Of a stretch of DNA of 64,000 nt, positions 1-8,098 are shown piece by piece. The first letter of the stretch is position 1. Every line of letters begins with the position of its first letter. The notes under the pieces are model-generated. The model saw nothing but the letters and a program-made list of their open reading frames with translations, made no database searches and was not told the DNA's origin. A program made the translations under genes and the position numbers. The stretch is taken from NCBI GenBank assembly GCA_965262505.1, contig CBDHFM010000030.1:3968001-4032000 (forward strand), in the 5' to 3' direction. This DNA is from JACPPO01 sp965262505. GTDB lineage: Bacteria; Acidobacteriota; Vicinamibacteria; Vicinamibacterales; UBA2999.

Positions 1-1017
1 GAGCAGCGGACCACCTTTGCGGAGGCCGATCTCACGTATCTCGCGAACCTCTGCCATAACTGCGGCGAGTGCCTCTACGCCTGCCAGTACGCCCCTCCGC
101 ACGAGTTCGGCATCAATGTGCCGCAGACGCTGGCGCAGATTCGCGTGCGCTCCTACGAGGCGTACTGCTGGCCCGGGTTTCTTGGCGTCGCCTTCAGGCA
201 CAACAGCCTGTCCACGGCGCTCTCCCTTGCCGTGGGCTTCGCCGTGCTGTTGCTCGGTGCGGCCCTGGCGACACACAGGGAAGCCATCTGGCAGTCGAAT
301 CCCGCTGGCGATTTTTATTCCGTGGTGCCGCACGGCGTGATGGTCGCGCTGTTTGGAGGCGTCGCGGTCTTTGTTCTGCTGGCGCTCGGCGTGGGGCTGC
401 GCCGGTTCTGGCGCGAGGTGCACGGCGGTTCAGTGGGTACGTCGGGGCGGCCGTCGCCGACCGCGGCGCGTCACGCCCTTCGCGATCTCCTGACGCTCCG
501 CCACTTGCACACGACCGGCGTGGACTGCACCTCCGGGGAGGAGGCACGCAGCCCGTGGCGGCGCTGGTTCCACCACTGCACGTTTTACGGGTTCATGCTG
601 TGTTTCGCGTCCACCTCGGTGGCTGCGATCTACGACGGCGTCTTCGGCTGGCGCGCCCCCTACGGCTACGGCAGCCTCCCTGTCCTACTGGGAACGCTGG
701 GTGGCGTGGGGCTGCTGCTCGGCCCCGCCGGTCTGCTTGCGCTCAGACGGCGGCAGGATCCCGCGCTTGGCGATGTCGCTCAGAAGGGACTGGACGAGTC
801 GTTTATCGCGCTGCTGCTCGTCACCAGCGCGACCGGCATTGCGCTGCTCATGCTGCGGAACCAGCCGGCGATGGGCGTGCTGCTGCTCGTCCATCTCGGC
901 GCCGTGCTCGCACTGTTCCTCACCCTCCCGTACGGCAAGTTCGTCCATGGGATCTACCGCACGGCCGCACTGCTGAAGTACGCCAGCGAACGCGAGACCG
1001 AGGACGAGATCAGGTGA
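1..1017 (+). CDS. tcuB: TcuB/CitB-like iron-sulfur membrane electron-transfer protein (5' end outside window)
   Basis: The frame is open from base 1, so only the last 338 residues are visible. The first visible stretch carries a cysteine cluster (CHNCGECLYAC followed by QYAPPHEF) typical of the second 4Fe-4S site of tricarballylate-utilisation protein TcuB. Five to six hydrophobic segments follow, and the C-terminus reads YGKFVHGIYRTAALLKYA, a signature of the family. In the known system TcuB moves electrons from the FAD enzyme TcuA to the membrane quinone pool. A TcuA gene should lie just upstream of the window, which I cannot see. The substrate is therefore inferred from family only. The gene stops at a TGATGA pair immediately before a palindromic repeat. 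Confidence 0.85.
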   Translation, partial: EQRTTFAEADLTYLANLCHNCGECLYACQYAPPHEFGINVPQTLAQIRVRSYEAYCWPGFLGVAFRHNSLSTALSLAVGFAVLLLGAALATHREAIWQSNPAGDFYSVVPHGVMVALFGGVAVFVLLALGVGLRRFWREVHGGSVGTSGRPSPTAARHALRDLLTLRHLHTTGVDCTSGEEARSPWRRWFHHCTFYGFMLCFASTSVAAIYDGVFGWRAPYGYGSLPVLLGTLGGVGLLLGPAGLLALRRRQDPALGDVAQKGLDESFIALLLVTSATGIALLMLRNQPAMGVLLLVHLGAVLALFLTLPYGKFVHGIYRTAALLKYASERETEDEIR

Positions 1018-1020
1018 TGA

Positions 1021-1156
1021 CCTCGTCGCGGGTGGCCGCGGACGGGGCCGCCCCGTTCGCGCCGCAGGCGCCAACCCCGTGGCGTGTGTTTTTGGCGCCG
1101 AGCACGAATGGGGCTGTCCGCGGTCAGGACCCGCCTGTAGATCATGAAAGCGGTTG
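1021..1156 (+). repeat. Palindromic repeat, copy 1
   Basis: This is one of four copies of an intergenic element whose two halves are near-perfect reverse complements. The arms include GGCCGCGGACGGGGC and GCTGTCCGCGGTC, and they close on GGCGCC boxes around a short variable loop. The left end directly follows the tcuB stop codons. The right end reads ATCATGAAAGCGGTTGC, a diverged version of the terminal TATGAAACCGC seen in the copy at 7936-8080. Confidence 0.85.
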
Positions 1157-1173
1157 CAGGGGCCACAGACGAT

Positions 1174-2022
1174 CTACTCGCCCTCCTCCTCGTGCCTGGC
1201 GATGAATCTCACCAGCTCGCGGTTGTCCGGGAAGTCGTGCGACAGCGCGCGGGCCGTGACGACCGCCGCGGCAAAGTTCTCTTCGCGCGCCTGCATGTCC
1301 CACAACCCGAACATCGCTTCCGCTTTGACGAAGCGCTCTGCGTCGGCCTGGGCCGCTTCTTCCATCGCGAGCAAGCCGCGATCCTTGTTGCCACCGCCGA
1401 GTAGCCAGCGCGCGCCGCGGGGGAGCCTGGTGCCGACGATGTAGTCGATCCAGGCGCGGGCGACCTGGGCGCGGATGTAGTCCGGACGACGTTCGAGGGC
1501 GGCGTTGAGCGACCCGCGCGCCTCCCGAAACTCGCCCAGGCCTGTCTTGCGGCCGACTGTGGCGAGCTGCAGCCACACGTAGTTCAGGTCGAGCTTGCCG
1601 AGGAAGAACAGCGCCTCGTCATCGGTGGGATCGTCCTCCACTGCGGCGCGTGCCGCGGCTCGCCCGAGCGCGAACTCTTCCATGAACACCGGCATCAGTT
1701 CCTGACAGATCGCACACGCGTTCCACGCCTTGCCCCGGTCCTCCGGTTCTCCCAGCGCGCGCTTGATCTGGAAATGCAGGGCCGAGGTCCGCAGTTCGGA
1801 TGCCTCGAGATTGACGACGTCGCTGACGCGGATGTCGAGTGCGATTGCGGCCGCCGCCTCGTAGCGGCCGCTGTAGAACAGGTGGTGCGCCTCGTCGAGG
1901 GGTGCGGACCAAGTCGTATCCGCGGGCGACTGCCCTGGCGCGGCTGTGGCGTGCGCGGGAGGGTCGATGAGGATCCCTGTCATCGCGGCTATCACGACAA
2001 CAGGCGCGAACAGCTTCACCAT
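1174..2022 (-). CDS. Secreted tetratricopeptide-like protein, function unknown
   Basis: The 282-residue product starts with a hydrophobic segment (residues 4-18) and an alanine-rich region that looks like a signal peptide, so it is probably periplasmic. The rest is alpha-helical, with helix pairs of TPR spacing such as RYEAAAAIALDIR and EARGSLNAALERRPDYIRA. A CAIC pair near residue 103 could form a disulfide or bind metal; it is too isolated to interpret. It lies convergent with tcuB and downstream, in the same direction, of the cyclophilin gene. I do not recognise the family beyond the repeat class. Confidence 0.6.
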   Translation of the reverse strand: MVKLFAPVVVIAAMTGILIDPPAHATAAPGQSPADTTWSAPLDEAHHLFYSGRYEAAAAIALDIRVSDVVNLEASELRTSALHFQIKRALGEPEDRGKAWNACAICQELMPVFMEEFALGRAAARAAVEDDPTDDEALFFLGKLDLNYVWLQLATVGRKTGLGEFREARGSLNAALERRPDYIRAQVARAWIDYIVGTRLPRGARWLLGGGNKDRGLLAMEEAAQADAERFVKAEAMFGLWDMQAREENFAAAVVTARALSHDFPDNRELVRFIARHEEEGE

Positions 2023-2143
2023 TCCCTCCTGCCGCTAGGACGAACTCAACGGTGCTTTGACGAGAGGGTCGTCGCGCAACGGACGTGCGGCGTGCTCAGG
2101 AAAGCCTTGTCAGGATACCACGCCGCTGCTGTGCGCCTCGCGC

Positions 2144-2671
2144 TCAGCGCCGTTCGATCGTGACGGTCTGGATGACGACGTCCTTGACGGGGCGATCCTG
2201 CCTCGCGGTCGGCGTGCTGCCTATCTTCGAGACGACCTCCATGCCCTCCACGACCTCACCAAAGACGGAATGACGATCGTCGAGATGGGGCGTCGCGCCG
2301 AGTGTGATGAAAAACTGTCCGCCGTTGGTGTTCGGTCCACTGTTTGCCATCGACAGGATGCCGGCCTTGCTGTGGCGCAGCGTCGGGTGGAACTCGTCCT
2401 TGAACTTGTAGCCGGGTCCACCGATGCCCTGTCCCAGCGGATCGCCAGATTGGACCATGAAGCCCTTGATGACGCGGTGGAAGATCACACCGTCGTAGTA
2501 AGGCGTGCTGACCTTCTTGTTCGTCCGCGGATCGGTCCACTCCTTCGTGCCCTCCGCCAGTCCGACAAAGTTCTCAATCGTGTTAGGCGCTTCCTGATCG
2601 AAGAGGCGCACCGTGAAGGGCCCCTCACTGGTGACGAATTGCGCGTACACTCCGGGCAACGTTGGCTCCAT
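2144..2671 (-). CDS. Peptidyl-prolyl cis-trans isomerase, cyclophilin type
   Basis: This 175-residue cyclophilin has no signal peptide and is probably cytoplasmic. It catalyses cis-trans isomerisation of X-Pro bonds during protein folding. The diagnostic core is intact: FHRVIKGFMVQSGDP near residue 66 carries the catalytic arginine, GGQFFITLG near residue 118 forms the proline pocket, and HLDDRHSVFGEVVEGMEVV follows. It matches the single-domain PpiA/PpiB class in length. The gene is divergent from glgB, and only 55 bp separate the two starts, so that gap must hold both promoters. Confidence 0.93.
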   Translation of the reverse strand: MEPTLPGVYAQFVTSEGPFTVRLFDQEAPNTIENFVGLAEGTKEWTDPRTNKKVSTPYYDGVIFHRVIKGFMVQSGDPLGQGIGGPGYKFKDEFHPTLRHSKAGILSMANSGPNTNGGQFFITLGATPHLDDRHSVFGEVVEGMEVVSKIGSTPTARQDRPVKDVVIQTVTIERR

Positions 2672-2726
2672 TTCTTGTCCTTCTGGACAGAAAAGTCGTG
2701 TGAGTCGAAGAGGATATCATCAGATC

Positions 2727-4943
2727 GTGACGCCGGGCGTTAGAACGACAGGTGACCAAGCGCTCGACGCGATCGCATCCGGCACGAGCGACGACCCGTG
2801 TGCGGTGCTCGGCCGGCATCGCGTCGTGGTGGACGGACGTCCCGCCCTGATCATTCGGACGATGCAGCCGGCGGCGTCCAACGTGCAGCTCGTCACGGCC
2901 GACCGCGTGTTCGGGATGCAGCGAAAGCGAGCCGAAGGCCTGTTCGAGGCGACCGTTCGGCTGGATGGCCGGACGCCGGAGGAATTCGCCTACCGGTTCC
3001 GCGTGCGCGAAGGTGCCCTCACGCGCGACGTTGTCGATCCCTACCAGTTCGGCCAGGTCCTGAGCGATGTCGATCTGCACCTGTTCGCCGAAGGGGCGCA
3101 CTACCGCGCCTGGGAACGGCTCGGCGCCCATCGCATGACGATCGGGGCGGTGACGGGCGTGCACTTCGCCGTCTGGGCGCCCAACGCGCAGCGCGTCAGC
3201 GTCATCGGCGATTTCAATCGGTGGGATGGCCGTGCCCACGTGATGCGCCGCCTGGTGCCGTCAGGCATCTGGGAGCTGTTCATCCCCGATCTGCCCGACG
3301 GCGACGGCTACAAGTTCGAAGTGCGCACCCACGCAGGGCACTTGCTGCACAAGGCCGATCCGTACGCGCGTCAATTCGAAGTGCCGCCGAAGACCGCCTC
3401 GGTAATCTCGTCCGACGGCGGTTACGAGTGGCGCGACCAGGACTGGATCCGCGACCGGGCGTCGTACGACGGTTGGCGCGAGCGGCCGATGTCGGTGTAC
3501 GAAGTCCATCCCGGATCGTGGCAGCGAGTGCCCGAGGAGGGGAACCGCTGCCAGACGTATCGGGAGCTGGCCGCCTCACTGGTGCCGTACGTGAGGGAAC
3601 TGGGCTTCACGCACATCGAGCTGATGCCGATCATGGAGCATCCGTTCGCGGGGTCGTGGGGCTACCAGGTGATCGGCTTCTTCGCGCCGACGAGCCGGTT
3701 CGGCACGCCGGACGACTTCCGGTACTTCGTGGACCAGTGCCACGCGCACGGCGTCGGCGTGATCCTCGACTGGGTGCCGGGCCACTTTCCAAAGGATCGC
3801 CACGGCCTGGCGGAGTTCGACGGCTCCGCGCTCTACGAGCACGCCGACCCGCGAAAGGGCGAGCATCAGGACTGGGGCACGCTGGCCTTCAACTACGGCC
3901 GGAACGAGGTGCGGAGCTTCCTCTTCAGCAACGCGCTCTACTGGCTCGAGGCGTTCCACGTCGACGGGCTCCGCGTCGACGCCGTGGCGTCGATGCTGTA
4001 CCTGGATTACTCGCGGCCGGCGGGAGAGTGGATTCCAAATCAGTTCGGCGGGCGGGAAAACCTGGAGGCGGTGTCGTTCCTGCAGCAGCTCAACATGCTG
4101 ACGCACGGCCGTGCGCCCGGCACAGTGACCATCGCGGAAGAATCAACCGCCTGGCCGGCGGTGAGCCGCCCGGTCTATCTGGGCGGGCTCGGCTTCAGCT
4201 ACAAGTGGAACATGGGGTGGATGAACGACATCCTCCAGTACGCCCGAGAGGATCCGGTCCATCGGCGCTGGCACCATGAGCGGGTCACGTTCTCGGCGTC
4301 CTACGCCTTCACCGAGAACTTCATGCTGCCGTTCTCCCATGACGAGGTGGTGCACGGCAAGGGGTCGATGTTGTCGAGGATGCCGGGTGACACGTGGCAG
4401 AAGCACGCCACGCTGCGTGCGCTCTACGGCTACATGTACGGCCATCCCGGCAAGAAGCTGATGTTCATGGGCGGCGAGTTCGGGCAGTGGCGGGAGTGGA
4501 ATCACGACGGGAGCCTCGACTGGCGCCTGCTGGACGACCGCATGCACGCGTCGCTGCGCCGCTGGGTGCAGGACCTCAATCACGCTTACCAGCGCGAGCG
4601 CTCGCTGCACGAGGTGGACTTCGAGGGCGCCGGGTTCCAGTGGATCAATTGTCAGGACAACGAGAACAGCGTGATCTCGATGATCCGGCGCGCGCGCGAC
4701 CCGCAGAACTTCACCGTCATGGTGACGAACTTCACGCCGGTGCCGAGGCTGGACTACCGGATTGGCGTGCCCGACGGCGGCCGGTATCGCGAGATCCTCA
4801 ACAGCGACAGCGAAGTGTACGGCGGCAGCAACATAGGGAACGGGGGCGGCGTCGACGCCGAGACACGCCCCATGCACGGCTTCAACCATTCGATCTCGCT
4901 GGTCGTGCCCCCGCTCGGCTTCGTGCTCCTCAGGACGGCCTAA
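2727..4943 (+). CDS. glgB: 1,4-alpha-glucan branching enzyme
   Basis: GlgB cuts alpha-1,4-glucan and rejoins the piece as an alpha-1,6 branch in glycogen synthesis. I chose the GTG at 2727 (738 aa) because the frame continues upstream only into the divergent cyclophilin gene. An N-terminal GlgB domain and a CBM48 module (HFAVWAPNAQRVSVIGDFN) precede the GH13 barrel. The catalytic triad fits D418 (GLRVDAV), E471 (AEEST) and D539 (FSHDEVVHGKG). The spacings of 53 and 68 residues equal those of the Escherichia coli enzyme (D405, E458, D526). No other glycogen gene is in the window. Its last 4 bp overlap the convergent kinase gene. Confidence 0.97.
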   Translation: MTPGVRTTGDQALDAIASGTSDDPCAVLGRHRVVVDGRPALIIRTMQPAASNVQLVTADRVFGMQRKRAEGLFEATVRLDGRTPEEFAYRFRVREGALTRDVVDPYQFGQVLSDVDLHLFAEGAHYRAWERLGAHRMTIGAVTGVHFAVWAPNAQRVSVIGDFNRWDGRAHVMRRLVPSGIWELFIPDLPDGDGYKFEVRTHAGHLLHKADPYARQFEVPPKTASVISSDGGYEWRDQDWIRDRASYDGWRERPMSVYEVHPGSWQRVPEEGNRCQTYRELAASLVPYVRELGFTHIELMPIMEHPFAGSWGYQVIGFFAPTSRFGTPDDFRYFVDQCHAHGVGVILDWVPGHFPKDRHGLAEFDGSALYEHADPRKGEHQDWGTLAFNYGRNEVRSFLFSNALYWLEAFHVDGLRVDAVASMLYLDYSRPAGEWIPNQFGGRENLEAVSFLQQLNMLTHGRAPGTVTIAEESTAWPAVSRPVYLGGLGFSYKWNMGWMNDILQYAREDPVHRRWHHERVTFSASYAFTENFMLPFSHDEVVHGKGSMLSRMPGDTWQKHATLRALYGYMYGHPGKKLMFMGGEFGQWREWNHDGSLDWRLLDDRMHASLRRWVQDLNHAYQRERSLHEVDFEGAGFQWINCQDNENSVISMIRRARDPQNFTVMVTNFTPVPRLDYRIGVPDGGRYREILNSDSEVYGGSNIGNGGGVDAETRPMHGFNHSISLVVPPLGFVLLRTA

Positions 4944-5842
4944 AGCCCAGAGACGAGAGCCTCGGTCTCTTCCAGCGACGGCACCCCATTAATCGCCCCT
5001 TGGCGCGTGCAGCTGATGGCCGCGGCGGCGTTGGCGAATCGCAGGATGTCTCCCGGCGCGTCGCCGCGAAGGAGCGCGGCGATGAACCCTCCGCGAAACA
5101 CGTCGCCGGCGCCGGTGGTATCCAGAACGGTCACCCGAAACGCAGGTTCGTGGTACAGGTGGTCGCCGTCGAGCAACATGGCGCCGCGGGTGCCAAGCGT
5201 CACGCAGAGCATCCCATCGTGGCGCCGCCGCAGCGCGCGGAGCGCCCGCTCGACATCGCGCTCGCCGGTCAGCGGCTCGAGAACGTGCTCGGCGAAGATG
5301 GGGATGGTTACCGACGCGATCAAGGCGTCGGTCCGGTCGCCGACGTGCTCGATGTCGCTCGTGACCGGGATGCCCGCGTCCCGCGCGATCGACGCGGCAT
5401 GAATCGACGCCTCCACATCCACGTCGTCCACGTGCAGCAGTCGTGCGTCGCCGATGACCGCAGGGTCGATGTCGCCGGAATCCAGGTCCAGGCGGGAGTC
5501 GCGGTCCCAGAGCACGACCCGCTCGCCCTGCACGTCATCGATGAGGATCACCGCGTACGCGTTGGCGGCGTCGCGTACGGCGGTATGCGTGATCTCGACG
5601 CCGCGGCGCGACAGCTCCTTGCGGATCACACGGCCGCTGTCGTCGTTGCCTGTCGCACCGACGTACCGCGCTCGCAGCCCCAGCGCCGCACACGTGCACA
5701 GCGCAGTGGCGGTCTGGCCGCCGCACGTGATCGCGTGATGGGCAATCCGCAGCTTGGCCGTCGGGCTGTCAGGCTTCGGGAACTCAGGGAGGCGGTAGAC
5801 ATAGTCCACCGAGTTGGCGCCTACGCCGACGACATCGAACAT
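4940..5842 (-). CDS. PfkB-family carbohydrate kinase
   Basis: The 300-residue protein belongs to the ribokinase/PfkB family, which phosphorylates sugars or nucleosides with ATP. I placed the start at 5842 because the product then begins MFDVVGVGANSVDYVYR, the usual first strand with the substrate aspartate; an upstream in-frame ATG at 5872 adds ten unlike residues. The second family signature DTTGAGDVFRGGF with its catalytic Asp lies near residue 245, and CGGQTATAL near 41 fits the first GG signature. The substrate cannot be read from the sequence. The gene is convergent with glgB. Confidence 0.88.
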   Translation of the reverse strand: MFDVVGVGANSVDYVYRLPEFPKPDSPTAKLRIAHHAITCGGQTATALCTCAALGLRARYVGATGNDDSGRVIRKELSRRGVEITHTAVRDAANAYAVILIDDVQGERVVLWDRDSRLDLDSGDIDPAVIGDARLLHVDDVDVEASIHAASIARDAGIPVTSDIEHVGDRTDALIASVTIPIFAEHVLEPLTGERDVERALRALRRRHDGMLCVTLGTRGAMLLDGDHLYHEPAFRVTVLDTTGAGDVFRGGFIAALLRGDAPGDILRFANAAAAISCTRQGAINGVPSLEETEALVSGL

Positions 5843-5895
5843 GGGCGGAGTATATGAAAGACGGGAAGCCACCCCAAAACCTCACTTGGGTAGAA

Positions 5896-5982
5896 CCGGC
5901 TTCACAACCTCCAGGCGGGTCCTGACCGCGGACAGCCCCATTCGTCTCGGCGCCAAAAGCACCCGTCACGAGCGTGGCGCCT
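5896..5982 (-). repeat. Palindromic repeat, copy 2 (partial, inverted)
   Basis: This copy is in the opposite orientation to the other three and covers about 85 bp. It starts CCGGCTTCACAACCTCC, runs through GACCGCGGACAGCCCC and ends after GGCGCCT. The outer part of the second arm is missing. It shows that the element occurs in both orientations and can be truncated. Confidence 0.8.
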
Positions 5983-6264
5983 ATTGCTTCAGCGCGTCAG
6001 GCGGCCGACGCCATCCCCGACCGAAACCGGAAGGCGGCTGAAAAGGCGAAGGTCTCTGCTTTGCAGAAGCAGGTAGATGCTCTAATGAAGCCGAAGGTTG
6101 ACCGGCTTGATAAGTGGCTGATCGATGGTATTCAACTTTGGATCAACACCTTCATGCCAACTCTGACCAGCAGCTGCACGCGGCAGCCGCGCGACGAGTG
6201 CGCAGTCGCGTGTGAGCCGCGATCGCTAGCTTGCGCTGGAAGCGTCGAAGGAACCATCTCATGA
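5974..6264 (+). CDS. Short helical hypothetical protein, possibly a gene remnant
   Basis: This 96-codon frame starts at a GTG inside the end of the palindromic repeat. The middle (KAAEKAKVSALQKQVDAL, then KVDRLDKWLIDGIQLW) looks like genuine amphipathic-helix protein, while the last 30 residues are cysteine- and arginine-rich and less convincing. Its TGA overlaps the ATG of the next small membrane protein as ATGA, which suggests translational coupling. I cannot assign a family, and it may be the tail of a gene cut by the repeat. Confidence 0.3.
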   Translation: MAPIASARQAADAIPDRNRKAAEKAKVSALQKQVDALMKPKVDRLDKWLIDGIQLWINTFMPTLTSSCTRQPRDECAVACEPRSLACAGSVEGTIS

Positions 6265-6446
6265 AAGAAAAGCACAAGTTCCGTTGGATTAGTGCAACAG
6301 TTGGGATCCTTCTGCTCGGAGCCGGGATCGCCGACGCGATCACGAACATTCTTCCGTATCTCGAGACAACATGGTTGATCGTCGGGGGCGTGATTCTCGT
6401 GGCACTAGCAGCCAGGAAACGTCCTCCTTCCGTTCGAGGTGGATAG
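6261..6446 (+). CDS. Small two-helix membrane protein, unknown
   Basis: A 61-residue product begins at ATG 6261, preceded by a GAAGGAA ribosome-binding site at suitable spacing. Two hydrophobic segments (residues about 10-30 and 38-50) flank a short polar turn, and the tail is basic (ARKRPPSVRGG), so the C-terminus is probably cytoplasmic. It overlaps the preceding short frame by 4 bp. No family is recognised. Confidence 0.45.
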   Translation: MKEKHKFRWISATVGILLLGAGIADAITNILPYLETTWLIVGGVILVALAARKRPPSVRGG

Positions 6447-6626
6447 CTCAAACAAGCCTATAAGGTGTGGTTTGCCGAGATAGCACAGGAGGTCTCGAAT
6501 CCACTATCTTGAGGGAAATACGGCGACGGTCAGCTCGGGAAAAGCTAACCCAGCCGACGACCGGCGACGATCCGGACGACCCGACGGACGTATACTCGGG
6601 ACATCCCACTCGGGAGAGGCAGGGCC

Positions 6627-6851
6627 ATGGAGAGCAAGGTTCCCGGCGTACATTCGGATCCGGACGTTCTCGGCGGCACGCCGGTCTTTGTCGGAACCCG
6701 TGTGCCTGTTCGGGCACTGCTCGACTACCTTGAACATGGGAAGCCGCTCGCCGAATTCCTCGACGACTTTCCGACGGTAGACAAGGCTCTGGCGCTCGGT
6801 GTGCTCGAACACATGAAGCAACTCGTGGCTCATGCGCCTTCTTCTCGATGA
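6627..6851 (+). CDS. DUF433 antitoxin-like protein
   Basis: This 74-residue protein has the DUF433 pattern: HSDPDVLGGTPVFVGTRVPV, then LLDYLEHGKPLAEFLDDFP. DUF433 proteins are small winged-helix DNA binders that act as antitoxins and autoregulators in type II toxin-antitoxin pairs. The start ATG is preceded by GAGAGG, and a TATACT box lies at 6591-6596. The gene overlaps the next one by 20 bp, the usual antitoxin-first order. The activity is inferred from family and context. Confidence 0.85.
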   Translation: MESKVPGVHSDPDVLGGTPVFVGTRVPVRALLDYLEHGKPLAEFLDDFPTVDKALALGVLEHMKQLVAHAPSSR

Positions 6852-7161
6852 GTGTGTTCCGAAGCGGCTGAAACGAGAGCTGTTCGGCCATGACGCGAGA
6901 ACGGTGCAAGAGATGGGCTGGGCGGGCATCAAGAATGGGTCGTTGCTTCGGCTCGCCGACGGGCAATTCGACGTTTTCCTGACGGTCGACCAAGGCCTCG
7001 AATATCAGCAGAGTCTTTCTGGCCTACGCATCAGCATTATTGTCATCGTTGCACCAAGTAACGATCTTGACGACCTTCGCCTCTTACTCCCGGATGTTGA
7101 GCAGGCACTTGTAGGTCTGCGGCCTGGCGAAATCGCACGCGTTGAGCATCCGGCAACTTAG
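6832..7161 (+). CDS. DUF5615 PIN-like toxin
   Basis: The 109-residue product opens with MRLLLDECVPKRLKREL, has the mid-motif DVFLTVDQGLEYQQ and an IIVIVAPSNDLDDL strand. This is the DUF5615 PIN-like fold usually encoded after a DUF433 antitoxin. The acidic residues D7/E8 and D near residue 51 are in place for a metal-binding nuclease site. Such proteins are thought to be RNA-cleaving toxins, though few have been tested. It is translationally coupled to the upstream gene by a 20-bp overlap. Confidence 0.85.
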   Translation: MRLLLDECVPKRLKRELFGHDARTVQEMGWAGIKNGSLLRLADGQFDVFLTVDQGLEYQQSLSGLRISIIVIVAPSNDLDDLRLLLPDVEQALVGLRPGEIARVEHPAT

Positions 7162-7269
7162 TACAATCACTATTCCGTCTTCATCATGTTTCGCCACCTC
7201 GCCCTTCACGACTTGTTTCACGCGTGTCGCATCGAGGAGTTGCTCCTGAAGAAAGAGTGGGCGAAGTAA

Positions 7270-7401
7270 CCTCGTCGCGGGTGGCCGCGGACGGGGCCGC
7301 CCCATTCGCGCCGCAGGCGCCACGCTCGTGAGACGTGCTTTTGGCGCCGAGCACGAATGGGGCTGTCCGCGGTCAGGACCCGCCTGGAGGTTATGAAACC
7401 G
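7270..7401 (+). repeat. Palindromic repeat, copy 3
   Basis: A near full-length copy in the same orientation as copies 1 and 4. It begins CCTCGTCGCGGGTGG and ends GGTTATGAAACCG. The loop between the GGCGCC boxes differs from the other copies while the arms are conserved, which suggests that the base-paired structure is what is maintained. Confidence 0.88.
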
Positions 7402-7441
7402 TTCTAGTAGAGTCAGACTCGAGAAGAGCAGAAGAGAAACC

Positions 7442-7933
7442 TTGAACTCCACGCACGAACCCCTACAACCCGAGTTACCGGATCACGCCGGGGTGGCTTT
7501 CCACCCGCCGGTACTTCTCGCGCTTGTGCTTGTCGTCGGCTTCCTGGCACGATGGCTCGTCCCGCTGAACTTTCTCTCTCCTTCCCTCTCCATGTCCGTC
7601 GGGCCTGTTGTCACCGCCGGTTCGTTCGGATGGTTCTTCTGGGCTGTGTACACGATGCGTGCGGGAGACGCCTCGATACCAACAAGCGAGCCGACCAACG
7701 CCATAGTCGCTCGGGGCCCCTACGGGTTCTCGCGCAACCCGATCTATCTTTCGATGCTGCTGCTCCAGGTGGGCATCGGCATCTGGGCGAATAGCCTCTG
7801 GTTCCTGGGATTGGCGGTTGTTTCCGCTGTGCTCCTCTGGTGGGGAGTGATCTCGCGCGAGGAGCGATATCTGGAGCGCAAATTCGGAGCGGAGTATTTA
7901 TCGTACAAGGGGCGTGTTCGGCGCTGGCTCTAG
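7442..7933 (+). CDS. Isoprenylcysteine carboxyl methyltransferase-family membrane protein
   Basis: This 163-residue protein has four to five transmembrane helices and the C-terminal family motif: ARGPYGFSRNPIYLSMLL followed by EERYLERKFGAEYLSYKGRVRRW. The motif binds S-adenosylmethionine in the ICMT/phospholipid methyltransferase fold. Bacterial members have diverse, mostly unknown substrates; a lipid or small thiol is possible. The start is a TTG at 7442, the first start in a frame that opens just after the repeat. It sits alone between two direct copies of the palindromic repeat. Confidence 0.8.
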   Translation: MNSTHEPLQPELPDHAGVAFHPPVLLALVLVVGFLARWLVPLNFLSPSLSMSVGPVVTAGSFGWFFWAVYTMRAGDASIPTSEPTNAIVARGPYGFSRNPIYLSMLLLQVGIGIWANSLWFLGLAVVSAVLLWWGVISREERYLERKFGAEYLSYKGRVRRWL

Positions 7934-7935
7934 AG

Positions 7936-8080
7936 GCGGTTTCATAGCCTCGTCGCGGGTGGCCGCGGACGGGGCCGCCCCGTTCGCGCCGCAGGCGCCA
8001 CGCCCGTGACAGGTGCCGTTGGCGCCGAGCACGAATGGGGCTGTCCGCGGTCAGGACCCGCCTGGAGGTTATGAAACCGC
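7936..8080 (+). repeat. Palindromic repeat, copy 4 (full length with terminal inverted repeats)
   Basis: This is the most complete copy, at 145 bp. The ends are a perfect 11-bp inverted repeat, GCGGTTTCATA at 7936-7946 and TATGAAACCGC at 8070-8080. The two arms pair almost throughout, and a loop of about 19 nt lies between the central GGCGCC-containing boxes. No coding potential is evident. Confidence 0.9.
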
Positions 8081-8098
8081 TAATGAGGTAGTTGACTT

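Noticed and set aside
7270..8080. Composite transposon made of the two direct palindromic repeats around the methyltransferase-like gene
   Set aside because: The repeats carry no transposase, and no target duplication outside the pair was found, so mobility as a unit is not supported.
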